Assembly (NCBI GenBank): GCA_016201865.1
Contig: JACQCA010000053.1
Coordinates: 1-37,083, forward strand
Direction of reading: 5' to 3'
Origin: Nitrospirota bacterium
Lineage (GTDB): Bacteria; Nitrospirota; Nitrospiria; JACQBZ01
Length of the DNA stretch: 37,083 nucleotides
Every line of letters starts with the position of its first letter. Positions within the stretch are counted from its first letter, which is position 1. Under the pieces are notes generated by a model. It saw nothing but the letters and a program-made list of their open reading frames with translations, was not told the DNA's origin and made no database searches. The position numbers and the translations under genes were made by a program. This document shows, in pieces, positions 22,999-31,694 of this stretch.

Positions 22999-25900
22999 TT
23001 AGGGGCTCACGTCGCCCCCTCCACTGGCAGAGCCAGATGGAGCCTCCCCCTCTCGCTCGCCGTGCTCGCTGATAGAGGAGAGAGTAATCCTTTTAAGTAG
23101 CTCTTGATCGCCCAATTCTTGAGCCAACGCAAGCGCTTTGTCAAGATGGGCCCGACTCTCGCGACCCTTTCCGCATTCTTTCAGGACCTTTCCCAATCGA
23201 TACTGGGCCCATGCGAGATGTGTCGGATCCTCGGAACCGGCACGGAGATCTAATGCGGCGCGCGCGGCTTCCTCCGCCTCCGGGTATCGGCTCATGGCAA
23301 GATAGGTGTCGCATAAGCTTGAAAGCACGTATCCCTCAGCTAAACGATCCTGAAGCGACCGGGCCGAGTCGCGGGCCCTGAGAGTGGAATCGAGCGACTT
23401 GTCGATATGACCGGCCTCCCGGTAGACGACGCTGAGCGCGGCCAACGTCGCTCCCTCCGCGGCGCGGTCGCGTTGTTCGCAGGCAAGTTCGAGTGCCTCA
23501 AGGTATAAGGCGATGGCTTCTTCGGGCTTCTTGATGACCCAGTTTGCATGTCCCATTCGGCTCAAGAGAGGGCTAAGGGCTTCGGGGGGACCCTCCTTCC
23601 GGTAATAGTTCAGTGCGCTGTTGTAATAGTGCAGCGCCTTCTCTCCTTGTTGAAACACCCGGACCATTAGATCCCCCAACCGCCGGCAAACATCGGCCCA
23701 AGACGCAAGATCGCCGGCCTCGGACAGTAACGCGGCGGCTTCGGAAAAACAGGCCTCGGCGCGCTCGGCGTCACCGCGCTGCTCGTGAATGATCCCCAAC
23801 CCTCGTAACGCATGTCCCTCCCTTCCAGTGTTTCCGCCCATTTTTCTGGAAAGCTGAAGCGCCGTCTCGTAGGAGGCCCGCGCCGCCTCGGAATTTCCCA
23901 TGCCCAGATAGAGCGAGGCGGCCTCCAATAGATAATGGATCTCTCCATACCGGTCGTTCTCCTCGCGATGCAAGGCCAGGGCCTCCAGCGTGTTGGACAG
24001 AGCCTCGGACTGATTACCGGTCAGTCGCGCAATCCGGGACAGGATGTTTAATGTGCGGCCCTCCTCGTTCCGTTCGCCGATTTTTCGGAACGCCCATCTC
24101 GCCTTTCGATAATATTCCAATCCCTTTTCATAATCCCCCATGCTGGTATAGACTTGGCCCAGGTTATGGAGGTCTCCAGCCGCTCCCTTAAAGTTTCCGG
24201 ACGCCTCGTGAAGATGGAGGGCCTTCTGGTTGACCTCAAGAGCCTTCTCGAGCTGTCCAGAGCCCCAATAGGTATACCCCATCTCCCGATAGGCCTTGGC
24301 CGCGCCGTCTTTTTGTCCTTGCTCTTCGTAGAGGGCGAGCGCCTGTTTCGCCAGCTCGATCGCCTCGTCCCATTCCCGGTTGGCTCCGCGAAGAGCCGAG
24401 AGAGATAGATAAGCGCCGGCCAGTTCGACCCGATCGCCCAATTTTCGGGCGAGGCGGATCGTCTCGGCAACGACCTTTTCCCGTTTTTTAGTCTGGTCGA
24501 GTTCATCCAAGAGATGATCTTTTTGTTTGAATAGATGAAGCCGCTGCCGAATCCTCTCATCGGAGGAAAGAAAGCCCGATCCATGAAGGGATAAAATCCG
24601 CTCGGCCTGATCGAGAAAGGAAAGGGCCGCACCGTAAGCGAACGTTCGTCGCGCCGCCTCGGCCGCATCCTTGAGATATTGAAACGCCTTGGGCCACGCT
24701 TCGGCCGAGAGAAAGTGATGGGCCAATTCCGGGGCGGATGCGTCGGGACCGGGAAACGATTCGAGCGTCCGGGCCGCCCGCAGATGGAACCCTTTTTTCC
24801 GGCCCGGGCTGAGCGCTTCGTAGACCGTCTGCCGGATATTTTCGTGGGTGAATCGATAGGCCCCCTTGAGATGAGGGTCCTCCTGAAGAAATCCGAGACG
24901 CAAAAGGGAATCCAGAACGATTGCGCCGTCGATCCCTTCGGGCTCGAGCAACCTCTCCAGAAACTCATGGGTAAACCCACGGCTCAGCGTGGATAGAATT
25001 TCGAGAGCCTTGCGGTGCTCCGGATCGATTCGTTCGAGGCGGGATAAAATAACGCGCCGAATGCCGCCGGGGATCTCCCATGAGATTTGATCGGCATGCT
25101 CCGGAACGGAGACGGTCCATTTCCCCCGGCGGTCGACCTTCAGCCGTTCTTTTTCGATCAAGGCCTGGAGCACTTCGATCACGAAAAGCGGATTTCCTTG
25201 GGTCTCTTCATAAAGGCGAATGGCCAAACGGTTCGTGAGCTCGGGCGGCCCGCCCTTGGCGGTCATCGTTCGAAAAAGCTCGAGAATCGCCTCGCGCGGA
25301 AGATGCGCCAGAGACAGGACCCGGGAGGAAGCGCGTTGAATCGCCGCAAGGAGCTGTGAGACGACCGGATGCGTCGAGGCCTCCTCGGTCCGGTAGGTAA
25401 GAATCACCAGGACCCGTCCTTGAGAAAGCTGCCGAACCAGATGATGCAGGATCGCCAGCGTCTCATCTTCGGCCCAATGAATATCGTCGAGGAAAAGCGC
25501 GAGCGGCACGTCTTCCGAAAGCCCGATCAGGAGTTGGGTCAGGGCCTCGAACAGGCGCTGCTTGACCTGCTCGCTCGGGAGCGGCGGAAGAACCGGCGCA
25601 TTCGACGGAATCGGAATCTCCGGAACGACCTGTCCGGCGCAGGCCAGATGGAACGAAGAAAGCGAAAGCAAGGAGGAACGACGCGGGCCGTTCAAGATCT
25701 CCCGGAAGATTTCAACGAACGGCTCGTACGGTCGCCGCAGCGCGGGCGCGTAACAACGGCCCGTCGCCGTCAAAAAGTTTTTGCTGCGTGCATACACCAG
25801 AACCTCTTCAGCCAGGCGGGTCTTTCCGACGCCGGGCTCGCCGCCCAGGGCGACGACGCTTCCTTTTTTCCCGACGGCGGCCTCCAGGTGCGCCGCGATC

Positions 25901-26865
25901 AGGCCGATCTCTTTCTCGCGGCCGATCAATCGAAGCCGTCCCAGGGAATGCGGAACCCGTCCGGTTCGCGGGATCTCGACCGGGGGCCGAACGGTCTTAT
26001 CGATACCCGGAACCCGCCTCCGCCGGATCTGGTCATGCAACCGGACCGTTTCCTCCGAAGGATCCACGCCCAAATCCTCCCGCAAGGCGTCGCCGCACTG
26101 TTTGAAGAGCACCTCGACCCCGTTCATGTGGCCGCTTAAATAATGGAGCAGCATCAGCTTTCGGTAGGCCTCTTCGTCGCAGCGGTCGATTTCGAGAACC
26201 GCCCGGCCGGCCTCGATCGCGGAGGGATACCGGCCCAAGAAGAGATGGCAGTCCGTTTGGGCCAGGAGAAGGGCCCGCCGGATTTTTCGCCACTGCTCGC
26301 GGTGAGGGGAAAGCCAGAGGGTTTCCGGCTCATCGGACAAGAACTCGTCCCGGAACCGCGAGAGGGCCGAGCGGTAATGGGCGATCGCCTCCTCCCATTG
26401 TTCCTGTTTCTGCATTTCTTGACCCTGACGAAGGGCTAACTGAACCTCATCGGTATCCAGGATGACGTCCGATGAAGGCACGAAGGCATATCCGCTCCGC
26501 TCCGTCAGGATATATCGGGAGAGACGGCCTTGATGGAGGTCGGGTTCCAACACCTTGCGAAGTTTGCTGACGGCGGCCCGAAGGCTTTTGGCGGCCTCAT
26601 CCGGTTTGAGGGTCGGCCAGAGAAGATCAATGATCTCCTCCGAGGAGAAGATACGGCCCGGCGCGGTCAGAAGAAGCTTCAGGAGTGACTGTGTCTGTCG
26701 GCGATCCCAGGCCTTGGTAGGGAGTGGTTCCCCGCGAATGGAAATGCGCAGCGGACCCAACAGTTCAATCCGCAACGGGGAAACGGTCTCGGTCGCATTT
26801 CGGGGCTGTTCTCGAATTTTCTTTTTCATGGGTCGGCGGAAAGTCCCGTCAGAAATCTTACCCAT
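22999..26865 (-). CDS. Large BTAD-type transcriptional regulator with AAA ATPase and TPR domains
   Basis: A regulator of about 1288 residues. Residues 32-130 are an OmpR-type winged helix (LLGPLRISIRGEPLPTKAW, SLRAAVSKLRKVLEP, ILTERSGYAF), followed by a bacterial transcriptional activation (BTAD) domain (about 138-283). An ATPase of the STAND/AAA16 type starts near 315 (LIGREKEIGLI) with Walker A GGEPGVGKTR at 341-350 and Walker B LALFLDDIHWAED near 460. From about residue 780 to 1265 there are repeated TPR units. This layout is shared with MalT-like and SARP-like regulators that sense a ligand, hydrolyse ATP and activate genes. The TTG nine codons upstream and an ATG at 26829 are alternative starts. 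The extreme C-terminus is encoded by a dispersed repeat. Target genes unknown. Confidence 0.9.
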   Translation of the reverse strand: MGKISDGTFRRPMKKKIREQPRNATETVSPLRIELLGPLRISIRGEPLPTKAWDRRQTQSLLKLLLTAPGRIFSSEEIIDLLWPTLKPDEAAKSLRAAVSKLRKVLEPDLHQGRLSRYILTERSGYAFVPSSDVILDTDEVQLALRQGQEMQKQEQWEEAIAHYRSALSRFRDEFLSDEPETLWLSPHREQWRKIRRALLLAQTDCHLFLGRYPSAIEAGRAVLEIDRCDEEAYRKLMLLHYLSGHMNGVEVLFKQCGDALREDLGVDPSEETVRLHDQIRRRRVPGIDKTVRPPVEIPRTGRVPHSLGRLRLIGREKEIGLIAAHLEAAVGKKGSVVALGGEPGVGKTRLAEEVLVYARSKNFLTATGRCYAPALRRPYEPFVEIFREILNGPRRSSLLSLSSFHLACAGQVVPEIPIPSNAPVLPPLPSEQVKQRLFEALTQLLIGLSEDVPLALFLDDIHWAEDETLAILHHLVRQLSQGRVLVILTYRTEEASTHPVVSQLLAAIQRASSRVLSLAHLPREAILELFRTMTAKGGPPELTNRLAIRLYEETQGNPLFVIEVLQALIEKERLKVDRRGKWTVSVPEHADQISWEIPGGIRRVILSRLERIDPEHRKALEILSTLSRGFTHEFLERLLEPEGIDGAIVLDSLLRLGFLQEDPHLKGAYRFTHENIRQTVYEALSPGRKKGFHLRAARTLESFPGPDASAPELAHHFLSAEAWPKAFQYLKDAAEAARRTFAYGAALSFLDQAERILSLHGSGFLSSDERIRQRLHLFKQKDHLLDELDQTKKREKVVAETIRLARKLGDRVELAGAYLSLSALRGANREWDEAIELAKQALALYEEQGQKDGAAKAYREMGYTYWGSGQLEKALEVNQKALHLHEASGNFKGAAGDLHNLGQVYTSMGDYEKGLEYYRKARWAFRKIGERNEEGRTLNILSRIARLTGNQSEALSNTLEALALHREENDRYGEIHYLLEAASLYLGMGNSEAARASYETALQLSRKMGGNTGREGHALRGLGIIHEQRGDAERAEACFSEAAALLSEAGDLASWADVCRRLGDLMVRVFQQGEKALHYYNSALNYYRKEGPPEALSPLLSRMGHANWVIKKPEEAIALYLEALELACEQRDRAAEGATLAALSVVYREAGHIDKSLDSTLRARDSARSLQDRLAEGYVLSSLCDTYLAMSRYPEAEEAARAALDLRAGSEDPTHLAWAQYRLGKVLKECGKGRESRAHLDKALALAQELGDQELLKRITLSSISEHGEREGEAPSGSASGGGDVSP
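23002..23053. repeat. Structured dispersed repeat, copy 1
   Basis: The 52-bp element starts ggggctcacgtcgccccctc and ends tggagcctccccctct. It holds two potential hairpins: GGGGC...GCCCC, and CTCCA-CTGGC-AGA-GCCAG-A-TGGAG. The flanking arms match copy 2 (33448-33501) almost exactly while the inner stem differs. It covers the last codons of the large regulator gene, in antisense orientation. Confidence 0.75.
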
Positions 26866-26930
26866 GGTAATCCAACTTCCATTCGAATTCAATCCCTATC
26901 GCCGGACAGCCGGTCTACGGTTTCCTGCGG

Positions 26931-26960
26931 TTGACTTTTCCGTCGGCTTGCGTCTATAGT
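26931..26960 (+). promoter_or_regulatory. hisS promoter predicting a leaderless transcript
   Basis: TTGACT (26931-26936), an 18-base spacer and TATAGT (26955-26960). The hisS ATG begins 7 bases after the -10 box, so the start of transcription should coincide with the start codon. No ribosome-binding site fits between them. Confidence 0.65.
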
Positions 26961-26966
26961 GGCGCC

Positions 26967-28217
26967 ATGAAATTCCAATCCATCCGCGGCGTAAAAGACA
27001 TTCTCCCCGGCGAGATCGAAGCGGTTCAGCGGCTTGAACTGGCCGCACGGTCGGTCTTCGAGTCGTTCGGCTTCTCCGAGATCCGCATCCCGATCTTTGA
27101 GGTGACGGAACTGTTCGCGCGGGGCATCGGGACCACGACCGATATCGTCGAAAAAGAGATGTATACCTTTGAGGACCGGGACGGAAAGAAGATCACGCTC
27201 CGGCCGGAAGGGACCGCTCCGGTCGTGCGGGCCTATATCGAGCATCAATTAAACCTGAAGGCGCCGGTCGCCAAGCTCTATTATCTCGGCCCGATGTTCC
27301 GACACGAGCGGCCCCAGGCCGGACGGTTCCGCCAGTTCTACCAGATCGGCGTCGAGGCGATCGGCACCGACCGTCCCGCGATGGACGTGGAGGTGCTCGC
27401 GATGCTGATGACCACGCTTCAGCAGGTCGGCGTGACGGAGGTTCAACTCGAGATCAACAGCCTGGGCGACGCGGCCTGCCGCCCCCACTACCGGAAGACG
27501 CTGAAGGCCTACTTCAAAACGCATCTCTCGCAGCTCTGCGAGGACTGCCGCCGGCGGTATGAGATAAACCCGATGCGGATCCTCGACTGTAAAAAAGAAG
27601 GCTGCAAGACCGTCACGGCCAAGGCCCCCTCATCGCTCGACCATCTCTGCGGGGAATGCCTCGCCCATTTCCAACAGGTGAAGGACGGGCTGAATCAGCT
27701 CAAGATCCCGTTCATCGTAAATGAGCGTCTCGTCCGCGGCCTGGACTACTACATGCGCACCGCCTTCGAGGTCACCACGACGAAGCTCGGCGCGCAGAAC
27801 GCGATCGCGGCCGGCGGGCGGTACGACGGTCTTGTGGAGGAACTCGGCGGCCCGCCCACGCCCGGGATCGGGTTTGCGATGGGCGTCGAGCGGATCGCCA
27901 CGCTCATGGAACGGTTCGAAACGCCGAAGCCCGACCTCTTTTTTGCCCTGTTGGGAGAAGAGGCCGTACGCCAGATGCTGCCGGTGATCATCCGGCTGCG
28001 AGGCGAAGGGGTGCGTATCGAAATGGACTATTCCGGCGGAGGATTGAAAAAGCAGATGGGTCTTGCGGACAAGCTCGGCGCGCGGCACACGCTCATCGTC
28101 GGCGAGAACGAACTCAAATCGGGCAAGGCGATCCTGCGTGACATGAGGACCAAAGAGCAGCGGGAAATGAGTCTGTCGGATTTGTCCGAGCCGCTATTGA
28201 AAATCATCCGGTCCTGA
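26967..28217 (+). CDS. hisS: Histidyl-tRNA synthetase
   Basis: A class II aminoacyl-tRNA synthetase of 416 residues that charges tRNA-His. It begins MKFQSIRGVKDILPGE; class II motif 2 is LYYLGPMFRHERPQAGRFRQF, the histidine-specific motifs are RGLDYYMRTAFEV and AAGGRYDGLVEELGG, and motif 3 is GIGFAMGVER. The C-terminal anticodon-binding domain covers about residues 325-416. A Cys-containing insertion (CEDCRRRYE to HLCGECLAHF) occupies the usual place of the insertion domain. Twelve in-frame codons upstream overlap the promoter and are excluded. It is convergent with recX (13 bases apart) and divergent from the large regulator. Confidence 0.97.
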   Translation: MKFQSIRGVKDILPGEIEAVQRLELAARSVFESFGFSEIRIPIFEVTELFARGIGTTTDIVEKEMYTFEDRDGKKITLRPEGTAPVVRAYIEHQLNLKAPVAKLYYLGPMFRHERPQAGRFRQFYQIGVEAIGTDRPAMDVEVLAMLMTTLQQVGVTEVQLEINSLGDAACRPHYRKTLKAYFKTHLSQLCEDCRRRYEINPMRILDCKKEGCKTVTAKAPSSLDHLCGECLAHFQQVKDGLNQLKIPFIVNERLVRGLDYYMRTAFEVTTTKLGAQNAIAAGGRYDGLVEELGGPPTPGIGFAMGVERIATLMERFETPKPDLFFALLGEEAVRQMLPVIIRLRGEGVRIEMDYSGGGLKKQMGLADKLGARHTLIVGENELKSGKAILRDMRTKEQREMSLSDLSEPLLKIIRS

Positions 28218-28230
28218 CCGTCCATTCCCG

Positions 28231-28704
28231 TTATTCCGAACCCCCTTTCATCCTCCGCAAAACGGTCTGGATCACGTCCGGGGAATAGCCCCGGCGGAAG
28301 AGATAGGCGAACAGCCGACGGTGCTCTTTAGGATCGCGAAGGCCGCGGCCCTTGAGCCGAAGCGCGACGAGTTCCGCGGCTCGGCTCTCTTCATCCTGCC
28401 CGGCAAACAGCTCGTGCAGGGATTCCCCGATCCATTCCTCCGCAATGCCTTTTCGTTCCAGCTCGATCCGAAGACGCAACGGACCCCACCGGCGTCGGGC
28501 GACTCGATCCCGGGCCCATTGCCGCGCAAAGGCCCGGTCGTCGATGTATCGGTATTCTTCGAGCCGTTGGAGGGTTTGACGGATGATCGGATCGGGATAG
28601 TTCTTCTGGCGCAGCCGGCGTTCGACTTCGATGCGGCTTCGAGGGCTGCGGGCTAGGCAGCGGTAGGCAGCGTTGATCGCTTTTCTCAGAAGATCTTCAT
28701 CCAC
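28231..28704 (-). CDS. recX: RecX regulatory protein
   Basis: RecX modulates RecA filaments, usually limiting their extension. The 157-residue product is all-helical with the expected three tandem three-helix repeats; typical segments are SRIEVERRLRQKNYPD, YIDDRAFARQWARDR, WGPLRLRIELERKGI and LFAYLFRRGYSPDVIQTVL. It starts with GTG at 28704, immediately after the TAG of pilT, so translation is probably coupled. The nearest ATG is out of frame. Its place downstream of recA, with pilT in between, is consistent with the family role. Confidence 0.93.
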   Translation of the reverse strand: MDEDLLRKAINAAYRCLARSPRSRIEVERRLRQKNYPDPIIRQTLQRLEEYRYIDDRAFARQWARDRVARRRWGPLRLRIELERKGIAEEWIGESLHELFAGQDEESRAAELVALRLKGRGLRDPKEHRRLFAYLFRRGYSPDVIQTVLRRMKGGSE

Positions 28705-29868
28705 CTACGTTCCGAACCGGTCGATCTTGAGCTTCGACTCCGGTTCCTTGCTCGCGGCGGGTTCGGGCTGAGCCCCCCAGGTATCCGAGGTGGACTGAAT
28801 TCCTTTGACCTTGAGCGTGAAGTCCTCCGGGTTCGTGCACCACCGAAGCGCTTCTTCATAGGTGATCAGGTTCTTCTGGAAGAGGCCGAAGAGGGACTGG
28901 TCGAAGGTCTGCATCCCGTACTGGGACTGGCCGGCCGCAATGACGTCCGGGATCTTGCGGGTCTTGTCCTGATCAATGATGCATTCCCGAACGGTCTGAG
29001 TGGCGATCATGATCTCGACCGCCGGCACCCGTCCGTCGCCGTCCGCCTTGGGCACGAGCCGCATCGAGACGACGCCCTTGATGACCGAGGCGAGCTGCAT
29101 CCGCACCTGTTTCTGCTGATACGGCGGGAAGACCGAGATGATCCGGTTGATCGTCTCGGTCGTGTCCAAGGTGTGCAACGTGCTCATCACGAGGTGGCCC
29201 GTTTCGGCCGCCACTAACGCCGTCGAGATCGTTTCGAAATCGCGCATCTCGCCGACCAGGATGACGTCCGGATCCTGCCGGAGGGCCGATCGCAGCGCCC
29301 CGCTGAACGACTCGGTGTCGGCGCCGACCTCCCGCTGGCTGACGATGCTCTTGCGGTCGCGGTGAAGATACTCGATCGGATCCTCGATCGTGACCACGTT
29401 GTCCATCCGGTTCCGGTTGATGAAATCAATCATCGCCGCCAGGGCCGTCGTCTTGCCGCTGCCGGTGGTCCCCGTCACCAGGATCAGGCCGCGCTGCTCC
29501 ATCGCCAACTTTTCGAGCACCGGCGGAAGATACAATTCTTCAATCGTCAGGATCTTCGTCGGCACGACGCGGAACACCAGCCCGATCGTCCCCCGTTGCT
29601 GAAAAACATTCACGCGGAAGCGGCCCAAACCGGGGGCGCTGTAGGCCAGGTCGAGCTCGCTTTTCTGTTTGAATTTTTCTTTCTGGGCATTGCTCATGAT
29701 CGAGAAGGCCGCTTGGATGGCGTCTTCCTGGGTCAGCTTGGATTGCTCTTCAACCGGCGTCAGATGACCGTTCACGCGGATGATCGGGTGGTTTCCGACC
29801 TTTAAATGCAGGTCGGAGGCATGCCGGTCGACGGCGAGCTTGAGCAGCTCGTTGATTGTGACAGGCAT
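28705..29868 (-). CDS. PilT/PilU-family pilus retraction ATPase
   Basis: A 387-residue hexameric secretion ATPase that would power retraction of type IV pili. Walker A is GTTGSGKTTALAAM near residue 131, the Asp box is TIEDPIEYLH, Walker B lies in DVILVGEMRDFETI and the His box in GHLVMSTLHT. The segment equivalent to the PilT AIRNLI motif reads TVRECI here, so it is a divergent PilT or a PilU-like variant. The last 30 residues are a Pro/Glu/Ser-rich tail. TAAGGAG stands upstream of the ATG at 29868. It sits between recA and recX, an arrangement also found in some deltaproteobacteria. Confidence 0.93.
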   Translation of the reverse strand: MPVTINELLKLAVDRHASDLHLKVGNHPIIRVNGHLTPVEEQSKLTQEDAIQAAFSIMSNAQKEKFKQKSELDLAYSAPGLGRFRVNVFQQRGTIGLVFRVVPTKILTIEELYLPPVLEKLAMEQRGLILVTGTTGSGKTTALAAMIDFINRNRMDNVVTIEDPIEYLHRDRKSIVSQREVGADTESFSGALRSALRQDPDVILVGEMRDFETISTALVAAETGHLVMSTLHTLDTTETINRIISVFPPYQQKQVRMQLASVIKGVVSMRLVPKADGDGRVPAVEIMIATQTVRECIIDQDKTRKIPDVIAAGQSQYGMQTFDQSLFGLFQKNLITYEEALRWCTNPEDFTLKVKGIQSTSDTWGAQPEPAASKEPESKLKIDRFGT

Positions 29869-29880
29869 CGTCGTTTCTCC

Positions 29881-30957
29881 TTAGGCCGTCGGCTGCTGTC
29901 CCCGCACCGGCAGAGCGGTCTTGGCCGGCGCCGTCGTCTTCCCCGCCGCGGCCGCTTTTCGGGCCACCATAGCCGCCTCGCGTATGCGATCCTCGATCTC
30001 CTTCGCCATGGACGGGTTTCCTTTTAACGTGGCCTTGGCCTGGTCGCGGCCCTGGCCGATTCGCTCACTTTTGTAAGTATACCATGCCCCGCTTTTTTCG
30101 ACCACGCTTTTTTCCACGCCCAGATCCAGAATTTCACCGATTTTGGAGATCCCCTCGTTGAACAGGACATCAAACTCGGCCTGTTTGAACGGCGGAGACA
30201 CTTTGTTCTTCACGACCTTGACACGCACGCGGCTCCCGGTCACGTCCTGTCCCTCTTTGATCGCTTCGATTCTCCGAATGTCCAGCCGCACCGAGGCGTA
30301 GAATTTCAGCGCGTTCCCGCCCGTCGTGGTCTCGGGATTTCCGAACATCACCCCGATCTTCATCCGGATCTGGTTGATGAAGATCACGGTCGTCTGGGAC
30401 TTGCTGATCGTGGCGGTCAGTTTCCGGAGTGCCTGCGACATCAGCCGGGCCTGAAGCCCCATATGGGCGTCGCCCATCTCGCCCTCCAGCTCGGCGCGTG
30501 GAACCAGCGCCGCGACCGAGTCGATCACGATCAGGTCGAGCGCCCCGCTGCGTACCAGCGTCTCGGTGATCTCCAACGCCTGCTCGCCCGTGTCCGGCTG
30601 CGCGATCAACAGATCGTCCGTCTTTACGCCTAACTTGCGCGCGTAGGTGATATCGAGGGCATGCTCGGCGTCGATGAATGCCGTCGCGCCGCCCGCCTTC
30701 TGGGCCTCCGCGATTGCGTGCAGCGTCAGCGTCGTCTTTCCCGAGGCCTCCGGGCCGAAGATCTCGACCACCCGCCCGCGGGGAAAACCGCCCACGCCCA
30801 GTGCGATGTCCAGGCCCAAAGAGCCGGTTGAGATGGCCGGGATGTCCGACAGGACCTCCTCCGAACCTAATTTCATGATGGCCCCCTTCCCGAACTGTTT
30901 CTCAATCTGGGCCACCGCCAGATCCAGCGCTTTGCTCCGACTCTCTTTGTCAGCCAT
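29881..30957 (-). CDS. recA: Recombinase RecA
   Basis: RecA forms filaments on single-stranded DNA, catalyses strand exchange and triggers LexA cleavage. The 358-residue protein begins [20 protein letters not shown]; Walker A is GPEASGKTT at about residues 69-77, the MAW region is intact, Walker B is [12 protein letters not shown], loop L2 lies within [20 protein letters not shown] and the [15 protein letters not shown] segment is normal. The tail is Ala/Lys/Thr-rich instead of strongly acidic. AAAGGAGC precedes the ATG by four bases. The 156 bases upstream contain a candidate operator (31036-31048). Confidence 0.98.
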   Translation of the reverse strand: MADKESRSKALDLAVAQIEKQFGKGAIMKLGSEEVLSDIPAISTGSLGLDIALGVGGFPRGRVVEIFGPEASGKTTLTLHAIAEAQKAGGATAFIDAEHALDITYARKLGVKTDDLLIAQPDTGEQALEITETLVRSGALDLIVIDSVAALVPRAELEGEMGDAHMGLQARLMSQALRKLTATISKSQTTVIFINQIRMKIGVMFGNPETTTGGNALKFYASVRLDIRRIEAIKEGQDVTGSRVRVKVVKNKVSPPFKQAEFDVLFNEGISKIGEILDLGVEKSVVEKSGAWYTYKSERIGQGRDQAKATLKGNPSMAKEIEDRIREAAMVARKAAAAGKTTAPAKTALPVRGQQPTA

Positions 30958-31035
30958 GGATGCTCCTTTGAGGTTAGAATGGTGTCATCATCGTTCACAT
31001 TTTAACACGCTCAGGATGAACGGTCGGTATTTCCC

Positions 31036-31048
31036 GTTCCCTCCGAAC
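31036..31048. promoter_or_regulatory. inverted repeat upstream of recA (possible SOS operator)
   Basis: GTTC-N5-GAAC (gttccctccgaac on the plus strand) lies about 80 bases upstream of the recA ATG, overlapping the likely promoter region; TAAAAT nearer the gene could be a -10. It resembles the GAAC/GTTC half-sites of some LexA boxes in reversed order and does not match a known consensus. Confidence 0.3.
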
Positions 31049-31113
31049 CCGTCAAAGTGCGAAATGGGATTACGAATCTGCCCCATTTCCATTTATAGTA
31101 TTATAGATTGCAA

Positions 31114-31668
31114 TTACAGTGCCACCGACCACAGCTTTGTATAGACCGCTCCTTCCTGTTTCAGCTCGCTCTGAATCAAATGAAGCTCATCCAGCGCGCA
31201 GTCCCCCGCAAGAACATTGTGATGGGCCGACATGGCCTTCATCAAGTCATCCAGCCCGCGGGAGGATTTGACGCGCCCCAGCGTCAAATGCGGACGGAAG
31301 TCGCGCTTCTCCGGCGGAAACCCCAGCGGCGCCAGTGCGCGATCGATCCGTTCCTGAAGCCGTAACAACCGGTCGTCCTCCGGAAGGATGCCCAGCCAGA
31401 CGACCCTGGGGTTCCTCGGGTTCGGAAAGACGCCGATGCCGCGAACCGTGATCTTCAGTGAACCGGTTCCCTCCACAGCCGATTCAAGGGCCTTCTCGAT
31501 CTCGGGCAGCCGCGGCGGCGCCACTTCTCCCAAAAACTTCAAGGTCAGGTGCATTCCCTCGACCCGGACCCAGCCGACATGCGCGTCGGACTTCATCGGC
31601 CCGCGCTGGATCGCGGCCACAGCCTCCTTGATGACGGAAGGCAGCTCTAACGCAACAAAGGTCCGCAC
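31114..31668 (-). CDS. thpR: RNA 2',3'-cyclic phosphodiesterase (LigT/ThpR)
   Basis: A 184-residue 2H-superfamily phosphodiesterase that opens 2',3'-cyclic phosphates on RNA, as known for the family. The two catalytic HxTx motifs are visible: HLTLKFLGE near residue 40 and HLTLGRVKS near 127, together with the MRTFVALELP start and the ELHLIQSELKQEGAVYT ending. It starts with GTG at 31668, 26 bases after the cinA stop. It is the last gene of pgpA-cinA-thpR; recA follows after a 156-base gap. Confidence 0.94.
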   Translation of the reverse strand: MRTFVALELPSVIKEAVAAIQRGPMKSDAHVGWVRVEGMHLTLKFLGEVAPPRLPEIEKALESAVEGTGSLKITVRGIGVFPNPRNPRVVWLGILPEDDRLLRLQERIDRALAPLGFPPEKRDFRPHLTLGRVKSSRGLDDLMKAMSAHHNVLAGDCALDELHLIQSELKQEGAVYTKLWSVAL

Positions 31669-31694
31669 CGATCGCTATTTATATATAGAACGCA

